A stretch of DNA of 37,558 nt from Candidatus Omnitrophota bacterium (GTDB taxonomy: Bacteria > Omnitrophota > Gorgyraeia > Gygaellales > Profunditerraquicolaceae): positions 1-37,558 of the forward strand of contig JAQUOD010000011.1 in NCBI GenBank assembly GCA_028717245.1. The letters run 5' to 3'. Made by a program: the position numbers and the translations under genes. This document shows positions 1 to 6,606 of the stretch, piece after piece; the stretch's first letter is position 1; each line of letters starts with the position of its first letter. A model generated the notes under the pieces. The model saw only the letters and a list, made by a program, of their open reading frames with translations. It had not been told where the DNA came from and ran no database searches.

Positions 1-15
1 CACTGACTTTGCCAT
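1..15 (-). CDS. Start of a divergent gene, cut by the window edge
   Basis: Only the first five codons (M-A-K-S-V) are inside the window. The call rests on the start signal: an AAAGGAGG ribosome binding site at about 23-30, 8 nt before an ATG at 13-15 (minus strand). It diverges from the recombinase operon with about 70 bp between the start codons, so the two units probably share a control region. Product unknown; an element-borne regulator would be a guess. Confidence 0.5.
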
Positions 16-34
16 AGGCGTATCCTCCTTTGCT

Positions 35-81
35 GGCTCCTCAAGAGCCGGTTAGGTTAATAATTTGCGTTATCAACCTAA
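35..81. promoter_or_regulatory. Palindromic region between divergent genes, candidate operator
   Basis: Two inverted repeats lie back to back. The first is a 5-bp hairpin, GGCTC/GAGCC, at 35-49 with a 5-nt loop. The second is longer: TTAGGTT-a-ATAA at 52-63 pairs with TTAT-c-AACCTAA at 70-81, giving 11 of 12 matched positions around a 6-nt centre. Neither is followed by a T-run, so they do not look like terminators. Their place in a very short divergent intergenic region of a mobile element fits a repressor operator. No convincing -35/-10 pair was found. Confidence 0.45.
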
Positions 82-87
82 GAGGAT

Positions 88-330
88 ATGCCTTTTTTAT
101 TTGTATGGCAATATCAAAAGTGCGAAAGATATTTTACTTTATGGAATACTCCAAGCGTAACTGAAATTCAACAGAATATAATTAAAAAAGTGTACATTAA
201 TTTCTGTTGGAAAGATAATCTTCCTATCCAGCACTTACTAGATGCAATCTCTTCTATTTTAGCCGAAGAGTACATTGTGGTAGCTAAACAGAACCCTGAT
301 GTGTTTCTTAGACACGGAGATATCAAATGA
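88..330 (+). CDS. Small hypothetical protein translationally coupled to the recombinase
   Basis: This 80-residue ORF ends in an ATGA overlap with the recombinase start at 327, which is the best reason to call it real. The suggested ATG at 88 is only 2 nt after AGAGG, an awkward spacing, so the start is uncertain. The protein is a mix of aromatic and charged residues with no signal peptide, membrane segment or motif that I recognise. Small ORFs before large serine recombinases often help control excision (inference from other elements), but nothing in this sequence proves that here. Confidence 0.5.
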   Translation: MPFLFVWQYQKCERYFTLWNTPSVTEIQQNIIKKVYINFCWKDNLPIQHLLDAISSILAEEYIVVAKQNPDVFLRHGDIK

Positions 331-2051
331 AAGCAGCAATATACGCAAGATACTCTTCTGAGAACCAAAGCGAAAAAAGCATAGATGATCAGGTAAGAGT
401 GTGCAAGAACTACCGCAAAGAGCACGAAATCACTGTCAGCGATGAGCATATCTTTATTGATGAAGCACTATCCGGCTCCCTGCTTAACCGGCCCGGGCTT
501 CAAGCCTTAGATAAAGCTGCTGAAAATAAGGAATTTGAAGCTGTGGTCGTTGACGACCTCTCTCGGCTTTCAAGAAGCAACCACCAAATGCTTACGCTGG
601 TACTTAAATTCAATTATTACCAGGTCAAGTTAGTTTCTGTATCTGACGGCATAGTTACTGATGATGAAAACTCTAAATTAGGCATCCAGATGAGGGGGTT
701 AATAAATGAATTGTACCTGGATGACCTAGGAAAGAAAACTATGCGCGGTTTAGAAGGTCAAAAACTGCGTGGGTTTAGTGCTGGAGAGAATGTATATGGC
801 TATTGTAGTAAGCCGGTTGGTGAATTACGTCTCAATAAGAGAGGCCAAGCCAAATACGAAGGCAAAGTTCATAAGATAAATCTCGAAGAGGCTGAAGTTA
901 TCCGAAGAATATTCAACGAATTTATTAATGGAAATAGCATTCATAAAATAGCTACAAAGCTGAATGAAGATAAAATCCCGACAAAAAAGCATATGAATGG
1001 CGGTTGGAATATATCAACGGTAGCCCGAATACTTAAAAATGAGAAATATATCGGAAAATGGGACTGGCGAAAGTATAAAAACGTCCGTGATCCTATGACC
1101 GGCAAGAAAAAAGTTATCCCCCGTCCTGCCAAAGACCGAATTCCTATATACCGGGAAGACTTGGTAATAATCAACAAAGAAACTTGGGAAAGGACACAAA
1201 AACGATGGCAAGAACTCAAAGGAACCTGGCCTGTTAGCAAGAAGAAAAAGGCCTTCTATCAACAGAGAAGCTACGTACATACTAGCCCTAACCATTTATT
1301 TTCCGGACTTATGAAATGCAAAACTTGCGGTGGTGCGATTGTTCTTATCAGCGGTAAAGGCACTGGATATTATGGCTGTTACAACGCCAGGCGCAAAACC
1401 TGCACAAATACACTCGCTATCCCACGTAAAAGAATTGAAGAAATCATTATTAATGAACTTAAAGATAAGATATTAACAACTGATAATTTGGAATATGTAT
1501 ATAAGAATGTAGAAAAACTAGCTGCTGAAGGTTTCAATGAAGTGCCTGACTTAGTTAAGAAGAAAAAGGTTCAATATGAGAAAATACAGCAGGAAATACA
1601 GAATTATCTCAATTTTATTAAGGTTGGTAATCTTTCAAAGGCAGTATCTGAGGCTTTAACTGAAGCAGAAAAAAGAAATGAAGAATTAACGGCAGAAATA
1701 GGATCGTTAGAGTTCCAGAAAGATAATAGCTTTAAGGCGCCCCCTAAAGAATGGATCAATCATAGACTGGAAAACCTGCGCGAGACGTTAAATAAGAATA
1801 CCGCCTCCTCTTCCATGGCACTTAAAGAGCTACTTGCGCCTATAAGCTTGGAGCCGGTATTAACTAGGGAATCTGATTTTTATCAGCTTTTTGAGGGGAA
1901 TGAGAAGGAATTTAAGCCTTATTATGTCGCCCATACCAAAATTCGAACCTTAGCCCTCTTGGATGAGGAGCAAAAAGGTTCGAATTGGTATCAATGGCGG
2001 AGAGGCCGGGATTCGAACCCGGGGGCCCAGTTACCCAGGCCAATTGCTTAG
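327..2051 (+). CDS. Large serine recombinase (site-specific integrase)
   Basis: 574 residues, the usual size for large serine recombinases. The N-terminal resolvase catalytic domain begins with Y-A-R-Y-S-S-E-N-Q, so Ser10 is the likely nucleophile, and DDLSRLSR follows near residue 75. A recombinase domain (about 170-290) precedes a zinc ribbon with Cys331, Cys334, Cys351 and Cys359, then a coiled-coil stretch (about 395-450). GGAG at 316-319 is 7 nt before the ATG. The frame does not stop before the host tRNA: the last ~19 residues (R-R-G-R-D-S-N-P-G...) are translated from tRNA-Ser(GCT), with the stop at 2049-2051 overlapping the anticodon. This is what insertion of an element into the 3' end of a tRNA gene produces. 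It is the only long + strand gene in the window. The other element end is outside the window. Confidence 0.93.
   Translation: MKAAIYARYSSENQSEKSIDDQVRVCKNYRKEHEITVSDEHIFIDEALSGSLLNRPGLQALDKAAENKEFEAVVVDDLSRLSRSNHQMLTLVLKFNYYQVKLVSVSDGIVTDDENSKLGIQMRGLINELYLDDLGKKTMRGLEGQKLRGFSAGENVYGYCSKPVGELRLNKRGQAKYEGKVHKINLEEAEVIRRIFNEFINGNSIHKIATKLNEDKIPTKKHMNGGWNISTVARILKNEKYIGKWDWRKYKNVRDPMTGKKKVIPRPAKDRIPIYREDLVIINKETWERTQKRWQELKGTWPVSKKKKAFYQQRSYVHTSPNHLFSGLMKCKTCGGAIVLISGKGTGYYGCYNARRKTCTNTLAIPRKRIEEIIINELKDKILTTDNLEYVYKNVEKLAAEGFNEVPDLVKKKKVQYEKIQQEIQNYLNFIKVGNLSKAVSEALTEAEKRNEELTAEIGSLEFQKDNSFKAPPKEWINHRLENLRETLNKNTASSSMALKELLAPISLEPVLTRESDFYQLFEGNEKEFKPYYVAHTKIRTLALLDEEQKGSNWYQWRRGRDSNPGAQLPRPIA
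1941..1985. repeat. 11-bp inverted repeat with T-loop-like arms at the element/tRNA junction
   Basis: ATTCGAACCTT at 1941-1951 is the perfect reverse complement of AAGGTTCGAAT at 1975-1985. The arms contain GGTTCGAA, the T-loop consensus, and ATTCGAACC recurs inside the adjacent tRNA at 2011-2019. It lies within the 3' coding end of the recombinase, 10 bp before the tRNA CCA. It could be part of the attachment site arms or a relic of an earlier tRNA-derived junction. Confidence 0.5.
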
Positions 2052-2086
2052 CAGGCAATTGCTTTCAGCCGCTCAGCCACCTCTCC
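1995..2086 (-). tRNA. tRNA-Ser(GCT)
   Basis: Type II tRNA with a long variable arm. Acceptor stem GGAGAGG/CCTCTCC, discriminator G, and CCA encoded at 1995-1997. Anticodon GCT lies at 2050-2052 in a loop closed by a good stem; the T arm is GGGTTCGAATCCC. It decodes AGC/AGU. It lies 17 nt downstream of the GT-C-like gene and is the apparent insertion target of the recombinase-bearing element. It is the fourth serine tRNA in the island. Confidence 0.96.
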
Positions 2087-2103
2087 ACGCTAAAACTTTA
2101 TAT

Positions 2104-3609
2104 CTATTCCAGCCTGAAGACGACACCTAAATCGTCTTCTCCCATAATCTTAAAACGCGCGTCTTTTCTCACCTGTTCAATCAACCCGTTAAAATAATTC
2201 TTCCCCGCATACCCGTAATTTGCCTTAAAGGTATTTTTCAGGATATCATAAGGGTCTTTTGTCCGGCCGAAAGAGACATCGCGATATAAATCATACAACC
2301 GGCGGTTATAATAAAACATATAGGTAGGGTCTAAGGTAACGAAATAATCATTGTCCGGGTCAACGCCGATAAAATATTGCGAGTCCGACCAATTAGCGTG
2401 AAAAATCAATTCACCCTTCGGTATGTTTTGTTTAAAGAATTTCCCGACACCCTCATAGTGAGAATCAAATACTTTATGTACAAGGGCGAACTGGCGCAGG
2501 CTCTTATATGTAAAAATAGCGGAGATCAACCCCAATACAGAAAAAATAATTATTGCCGGGGCAAACAGGAACTTTAAATTTAAAGGGGCCTCCCGGGCGG
2601 CGTTTTCCTGAAAATAATCCTGTGCATAAGAAGCCATGCTTAAAAGCATCAAAGGATAACCATGGGCGATATAACGCTGGGAGAGAAAAGAAAAAATAAA
2701 AAAGGCCGAAGAAATAACCAGAAATACCTGCGTCCTTAAAGTGGCCTTCGGACGTAAAAAAACCGCCGTAAGGAATATTGCGGTAATCGATAAGACTAAA
2801 AACGGGTAACTTAAAAGATAATCCCTCGTGCTTATAGGAAAAAACTCCGCCCCCAGCTCAATACCCCATTTCGCAGAATAAATGGGCACCATTACGGCGT
2901 TCAAGTAAAAGACTAAGATATTATTCGGAAAATGCGGGTGGACCAGGTAAGCGGTTATTATTGCCAGCCCCGTAACCCATAAAGACTTTAAGTTAAACCT
3001 TCTATTGTTAATGAACCTGGCTGACTCGGTGAGTATGGCATAGAGAAAGATATAAGGCCCGGAGACATGCATCAGGCAATAAAGGAAAGTTACGATAAAG
3101 ACCAGCGGGTATTTTTCTTCTATGAGAAAATGTATCCCCAGTATGGTTAAGCCGACCACCAGGATCATCTGCCTCGGCCAGCAGAATAAATAGAAAAAAC
3201 GGTCAGATATCAACAAGGCTAATAAAAATAAGGGGACTGACGGCCGCGGGGCATAGAGCCTCAACATAATAAAAAAAGTTATAAAAAACAGGACGCCGAA
3301 AAAAGCAGCCGAGACTTTCGCGCCCATAAAGATATCTTTTGAAAATAATTGCGTAAAAGGAATAAGCAGGACGTGGTAAAGCAGGTCCTTATCGGCAAAA
3401 TTTTTGGCGAAAGTCGAATACCGCGCCCAGTGAAAATCGTACTTCAGGCCGTAGCTTTTAATAAACTCAGCCATGCGTATATGCAGGTAACCGTCAGGCC
3501 CATAGAGGGTGGGCGTCCAAAACTGGACTATGATTATTGCGGCAATCCCGAAAAGCAAGGCTACTATAGTGAGGATTTTAACGGAATAGTCCTTAAGAAA
3601 CACATTCAT
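2104..3609 (-). CDS. Multi-pass membrane protein, GT-C glycosyltransferase-like
   Basis: 501 residues with about ten hydrophobic segments up to residue ~370 and a C-terminal soluble domain of about 120 residues rich in aromatic residues. The first predicted external loop reads G-P-D-G-Y-L-H-I-R-M-A-E, resembling the acidic motif and nearby H/R residues of the GT-C fold (STT3/PMT-like enzymes using polyprenyl-phosphate sugars). That similarity is by eye, so the donor and acceptor are unknown. It starts 2 nt after the tadA stop codon and is probably co-transcribed with it. It ends 17 nt before tRNA-Ser(GCT). Alternative: a membrane protein of unrelated function with a chance motif. Confidence 0.6.
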   Translation of the reverse strand: MNVFLKDYSVKILTIVALLFGIAAIIIVQFWTPTLYGPDGYLHIRMAEFIKSYGLKYDFHWARYSTFAKNFADKDLLYHVLLIPFTQLFSKDIFMGAKVSAAFFGVLFFITFFIMLRLYAPRPSVPLFLLALLISDRFFYLFCWPRQMILVVGLTILGIHFLIEEKYPLVFIVTFLYCLMHVSGPYIFLYAILTESARFINNRRFNLKSLWVTGLAIITAYLVHPHFPNNILVFYLNAVMVPIYSAKWGIELGAEFFPISTRDYLLSYPFLVLSITAIFLTAVFLRPKATLRTQVFLVISSAFFIFSFLSQRYIAHGYPLMLLSMASYAQDYFQENAAREAPLNLKFLFAPAIIIFSVLGLISAIFTYKSLRQFALVHKVFDSHYEGVGKFFKQNIPKGELIFHANWSDSQYFIGVDPDNDYFVTLDPTYMFYYNRRLYDLYRDVSFGRTKDPYDILKNTFKANYGYAGKNYFNGLIEQVRKDARFKIMGEDDLGVVFRLE

Positions 3610-3611
3610 TG

Positions 3612-4064
3612 TTATCTCTTCTTCTTAAAAAAATCTTTTAATAAACGGCTGCACTCTTTTTCCAATACGCCTTTTTTAACCTCAATCCTGTGGTTCAATT
3701 TCCTGTTGTTAGCTATATTTGTAATCGAACCGCAGGCCCCGGTTTTAGGGTCACTGGCGCCATAAACCAGTTTTTTTATCCTGGCTAAAACCAGAGCGCC
3801 GGCGCACATGCTGCAAGGCTCAATTGTAACATATAAGGTAGCCCCGCTCAACCACTTTGCCTTAAGATAATTGGCAGCGCTGGTCAAAGCGAGCATTTCG
3901 GCGTGGGCAGTGGGGTCTTTCAGGCGCTCCACCTGATTGTGGGCGCGGCTGATGATTCTGCCTTTATAAACGACCGCCGCTCCGACAGGGACCTCATCCT
4001 CAGAAAAAGCCGCCTCTGCTTCCTTTAAGGCCTCCTGCATAAATCCAGAATATTTTTTCAGCAC
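3612..4064 (-). CDS. tadA: tRNA adenosine(34) deaminase TadA
   Basis: 150 residues, full length for TadA. The zinc/catalytic set is present: H-A-E at His54/Glu56 and P-C-S-M-C-A-G-A with Cys84 and Cys87. It converts A34 to inosine in the anticodon of tRNA-Arg(ACG). The start is a GTG at 4062-4064: the residues before the first internal ATG (4038-4040) align with the N-terminal helix of the E. coli enzyme. No ribosome binding site is visible, and the mature 3' end of tRNA-Arg(ACG), the family's substrate tRNA, is only 9 nt upstream. Enzyme and substrate therefore appear to share a transcript. Confidence 0.93.
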   Translation of the reverse strand: MLKKYSGFMQEALKEAEAAFSEDEVPVGAAVVYKGRIISRAHNQVERLKDPTAHAEMLALTSAANYLKAKWLSGATLYVTIEPCSMCAGALVLARIKKLVYGASDPKTGACGSITNIANNRKLNHRIEVKKGVLEKECSRLLKDFFKKKR

Positions 4065-4073
4065 AATTTAAAA

Positions 4074-4147
4074 TGCGCCCAGTTGGGATCGAACCAACAA
4101 CAACCAGTTCCGTAGACTGGTGCTCTATCCAGTTGAGCTATGGGCGC
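4074..4147 (-). tRNA. tRNA-Arg(ACG)
   Basis: 74 nt without encoded CCA. Acceptor GCGCCCA/TGGGCGC, discriminator A; D arm AGCTC...GAGC; anticodon ACG at 4111-4113 in loop CTACGGA; T arm TGGTTCGATCCCA. The unmodified ACG anticodon needs A34-to-I34 editing to read CGC and CGA. The gene for the editing enzyme, tadA, follows directly. Confidence 0.96.
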
Positions 4148-4440
4148 CATAAGTATACATTATTAATAATACCGAATAATGAATTCAGATTAAAAAGAGA
4201 AAATAATATTAAGACCGGTCCGCTTATTTTATTATACCTGGCCAGCTGGCTATTCAGCCAATCTATATTCCTATCTAAGGGGCTGAGGATACGGCTTGAT
4301 AATACGTTAGAACCAAGCTTCTCTTCTATATCGCGGTATGTATCCAGAGAAAAAGTAAAAATTACACTTAAGATGCAGGTGGTCCCATAAATTAAAAAGA
4401 CGCTACCGCTTGCTAATAAATCAAAGCTATTAAATTCCAT
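4138..4440 (-). CDS. Small two-helix membrane protein, unknown
   Basis: 100 residues with two hydrophobic segments (about residues 8-30 and 73-93) flanking a charged linker. The stop codon (4138-4140) is inside tRNA-Arg(ACG), so the last three codons overlap the 5' end of the tRNA. The ribosome binding site is weak (AAAAGAT). Nothing about the product is recognisable. I keep it because of the clean membrane topology and the co-directional position, but it could be a fortuitous frame. Confidence 0.4.
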   Translation of the reverse strand: MEFNSFDLLASGSVFLIYGTTCILSVIFTFSLDTYRDIEEKLGSNVLSSRILSPLDRNIDWLNSQLARYNKISGPVLILFSLFNLNSLFGIINNVYLWRP

Positions 4441-4466
4441 ATTTTATCTTTTCGGCATCCACACAT

Positions 4467-4516
4467 GCACTCCGCTCGCTATTTTGCTTGTCGCAAAATT
4501 ACGCTCGCTTGAGTGC
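4467..4516. repeat. Nested palindromic repeat unit near tRNA-Ser
   Basis: Outer inverted repeat GCACTC (4467-4472) / GAGTGC (4511-4516). The inner hairpin is ATTTTGC (4481-4487) / GCAAAAT (4493-4499) with a 5-nt loop. Between outer and inner arms lies the direct repeat CGCTCGCT (4473-4480 and 4502-4509). It is compact and nested like REP-type sequences. It abuts the long hairpin at 4516-4550. Confidence 0.55.
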
Positions 4517-4550
4517 CGTTTGACTTTTCCAGCAAGGAAAAGTCAAACGG
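4516..4550. repeat. Perfect 15-bp hairpin fused to the 3' end of tRNA-Ser(GGA)
   Basis: CCGTTTGACTTTTCC at 4516-4530 and its exact reverse complement at 4536-4550, separated by AGCAA. The right arm includes the discriminator and first two acceptor-stem positions of tRNA-Ser(GGA) (4548-4550). Read in the tRNA direction, the hairpin has no following T-run, so it is not a classical intrinsic terminator. It may instead affect 3' processing or mark a repeat insertion. Confidence 0.65.
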
Positions 4551-4632
4551 AGAGGCAGGGATTCGAACCCTGGTACCCTTGCGGGTAATACGCTCTCCAA
4601 GCGTACGCTTTCAACCACTCAGCCACCTCTCC
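4548..4632 (-). tRNA. tRNA-Ser(GGA)
   Basis: Type II serine tRNA, 85 nt, no encoded CCA. Acceptor GGAGAGG/CCTCTCC with discriminator G; anticodon GGA at 4596-4598 in loop TTGGAGA closed by TACGC/GCGTA; variable arm stem ACCCG...GGGT; T arm AGGGTTCGAATCCCT. It decodes UCC/UCU. It follows tRNA-Ser(CGA) by 42 nt. Confidence 0.96.
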
Positions 4633-4670
4633 AAACAAATTACTTTACTTCTAAAGATACAAAATCTTGA

Positions 4671-5801
4671 TTACTGGCGGAAGGAGCAGGATTCGAACCT
4701 GCGAGACATTGCTGCCTGGACGCTTTCGAGGCGTCTGGATTCAACCACTCTCCCATCCTTCCTTTTATAATTATCGATGCATCTATCTTGCGATAAAACC
4801 TTACTATCAATAAATCTTTGATATTTTTGCAGATGTTTAGCATTATGAGTACCTACTTCTTGGAAATACCTTGCGATTTCGTCTTTTCCATACACGTAAA
4901 CACGCCTTCCCGTTACGCAGGGATGGTAGCCATTCTTATCAAAGATAGTATAGACGCTTTTAAGTAAAGGTTGCGAAGCATTAGTAAAACATAAAGCAAA
5001 ATTATGATATCGCTTTTTATTGACATTGTGCGCATATGCATAGCAAGAGCCATCAGTATCCATTAGCCCCCGTAAACACGCAACTGCAAATTCATTTTTT
5101 CTCAAAACCCAAGCAGGAATATCAACGGCTTGTTTTACCTTATTCCCCGTTTTAAGCCCGTACTTTTTGAATAATACAATGAGATTCCTTCCCGAAGCAA
5201 CTATACGCGCGGCAATTTCTTTTTTCCGTAACATAACTGAAGATTGAATATGAAACAACTTTTCAAGAAGGCTTTTTACGTAGTCCAAGTATTCCTTATC
5301 GGTCTGCGAATTAAGGGCTATGCTAAGCTGATAATTCGTTAGGCCTCCATCGCCAAGCATAATTCCAATGAATTCCGCTAGCTCAAACGAATACCCGGGA
5401 TCATGTATTCCCTTTCTGACAACAATACCGGATTGCAGAGCCCATACGGGATTCATCCTTATTAACCGCTGAGTCGCTAATCCACCTTTACGCCTTCCCT
5501 CTGGGGTCCCAAGAGCACCGTATATTTGAAACCTTTTCAGCGCCCCAAGCCGGGAATATTTCTTCGCACTCCAATAATCTTCCAATATTTCAATACCTTG
5601 CGGAATAGGAATTTTAGTCAAAGAATGTAAATTTCTCAGAGAGGCGTGGTCCATTGTGTATCTTTCGCGCCGCCAATCCCTAAGAGTCCTCTCATTAATG
5701 TTAAGAAATCTCGATACCTCTGCCCAGTCATTCTTGAAATAAAAACCGACAGAATCAAAAAAAGAACGCTGTTCTCCTTCGGGAAATTTAACTCGTGCCA
5801 T
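4671..5801 (-). CDS. Free-standing LAGLIDADG homing endonuclease between two tRNA-Ser genes
   Basis: 376-residue frame. An N-terminal helix-turn-helix-like stretch (about 24-62) is followed by two LAGLIDADG motifs: E-F-I-G-I-M-L-G-D-G-G (about 143-153) and L-R-G-L-M-D-T-D-G-S (about 243-252), both with the catalytic Asp. The spacing fits a monomeric two-motif enzyme. The frame runs on through the entire tRNA-Ser(CGA) gene, so residues ~347-376 are tRNA-encoded and the native fold probably ends near 345. It starts (ATG) 17 nt after the 3' end of tRNA-Ser(TGA), with no visible ribosome binding site. No self-splicing intron or intein is visible and both flanking tRNAs are intact. It is likely selfish, recognising a tRNA-Ser or flanking site (inference). 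Confidence 0.85.
   Translation of the reverse strand: MARVKFPEGEQRSFFDSVGFYFKNDWAEVSRFLNINERTLRDWRRERYTMDHASLRNLHSLTKIPIPQGIEILEDYWSAKKYSRLGALKRFQIYGALGTPEGRRKGGLATQRLIRMNPVWALQSGIVVRKGIHDPGYSFELAEFIGIMLGDGGLTNYQLSIALNSQTDKEYLDYVKSLLEKLFHIQSSVMLRKKEIAARIVASGRNLIVLFKKYGLKTGNKVKQAVDIPAWVLRKNEFAVACLRGLMDTDGSCYAYAHNVNKKRYHNFALCFTNASQPLLKSVYTIFDKNGYHPCVTGRRVYVYGKDEIARYFQEVGTHNAKHLQKYQRFIDSKVLSQDRCIDNYKRKDGRVVESRRLESVQAAMSRRFESCSFRQ
4675..4762 (-). tRNA. tRNA-Ser(CGA)
   Basis: Type II serine tRNA with CCA encoded at 4675-4677. Acceptor GGAAGGA/TCCTTCC, discriminator G; anticodon CGA at 4726-4728 in loop CTCGAAA closed by GACGC/GCGTC; T arm AGGTTCGAATCCT. It decodes UCG. The gene lies wholly inside the 3' end of the homing endonuclease reading frame, on the same strand. 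Confidence 0.96.
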
Positions 5802-5818
5802 AATGTCATAAGTAATAA

Positions 5819-5908
5819 CGGAGGAGAGAGGATTCGAACCCCTGAGGCACCTTACGGCACCTAACTGTTTTCAAGACAGTCCCAATCGACCAACTCTGGC
5901 ACTCCTCC
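5819..5908 (-). tRNA. tRNA-Ser(TGA)
   Basis: 90 nt, type II, no encoded CCA. Acceptor GGAGGAG/CTCCTCC, discriminator G; anticodon TGA at 5871-5873 in loop CTTGAAA closed by ACTGT/ACAGT; strong variable arm (GGTGCCGTAAGGTGCC); T arm AGGGGTTCGAATCCTCT with one G-T pair. It decodes UCA. Its 5' end is 5 nt after the stop codon of the preceding membrane protein gene, two genes downstream of serS. Confidence 0.96.
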
Positions 5909-5913
5909 AGAAA

Positions 5914-6606
5914 TTAGAAAAAGAAAAACTGTTTAAAGATAGCATAAAATATATTGCTACCGATCTGGCAGGAATTATTGAAGAAGTTTACGAAAGAAAA
6001 TTCCTTGAATAAAATGTTCAGGCAAAAAGAAATCAGCACCAGGTCGATGATATAGATAAAAGAGAAGCCAAAGATATAGTTTGCTTTCAAGAAATCGCCC
6101 TGTTTGGAGCGTATGGACTTGGCGCCGAAAATAAGGTGTAAGGCGAGGCTGAAACTCAATAAAAAAATAAAATAACCGAATACCTCTTTTTCCTTAAACA
6201 CCGGCAAAAGCAGTAAACACAGGATAAATACGATGATAGTGTAAACAGGCAACAGGTAAGGGGCAACCCTGACCAGAGGTTTAAAAAATTTAAAAATTAT
6301 CTCTAAGAGCCTCTGGCCTTTTTTATAAATTATGGCCGGCTCATAAATAAAAAGATATATAATAACAAAACTGATTATGCCCGCCCAGAAATAACCTTTA
6401 AATGTCCTTTCGATAACATTGAATTCATTGAAAAACGCTAATGAAAAAGAATAAACAAAAGGCAGAAGGCAGGCCCCCATAACAAACTTGATAATACCAA
6501 AAAGCTTGGCGGGAAATCCGGCTATTTTAGGCGCTGGGGCCGGGCCTTGCGCAGCCTCGATATTAAGTTTGTCTAAAATTTCGTTATCTTTGGAGGATTC
6601 TTTCAT
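5914..6606 (-). CDS. Membrane protein of unknown function downstream of serS
   Basis: 230 residues with about five hydrophobic helices after a short charged, Ala/Pro-rich N-terminus (1-28). The start overlaps the last 4 nt of serS, so it is translationally coupled. No catalytic motif is recognisable; Cys/His pairs are absent. The stop is 5 nt before tRNA-Ser(TGA), so the transcript probably continues into the tRNA. Confidence 0.75.
   Translation of the reverse strand: MKESSKDNEILDKLNIEAAQGPAPAPKIAGFPAKLFGIIKFVMGACLLPFVYSFSLAFFNEFNVIERTFKGYFWAGIISFVIIYLFIYEPAIIYKKGQRLLEIIFKFFKPLVRVAPYLLPVYTIIVFILCLLLLPVFKEKEVFGYFIFLLSFSLALHLIFGAKSIRSKQGDFLKANYIFGFSFIYIIDLVLISFCLNILFKEFSFVNFFNNSCQIGSNIFYAIFKQFFFF

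Noticed and set aside
1985-2197. Short + strand ORF across tRNA-Ser(GCT)
   Set aside because: It consists of tRNA antisense and the antisense of the membrane protein gene; no start signal.
4073-4390. Short + strand ORF across tRNA-Arg(ACG)
   Set aside because: Its N-terminal residues are the antisense of the tRNA, a common false ORF.
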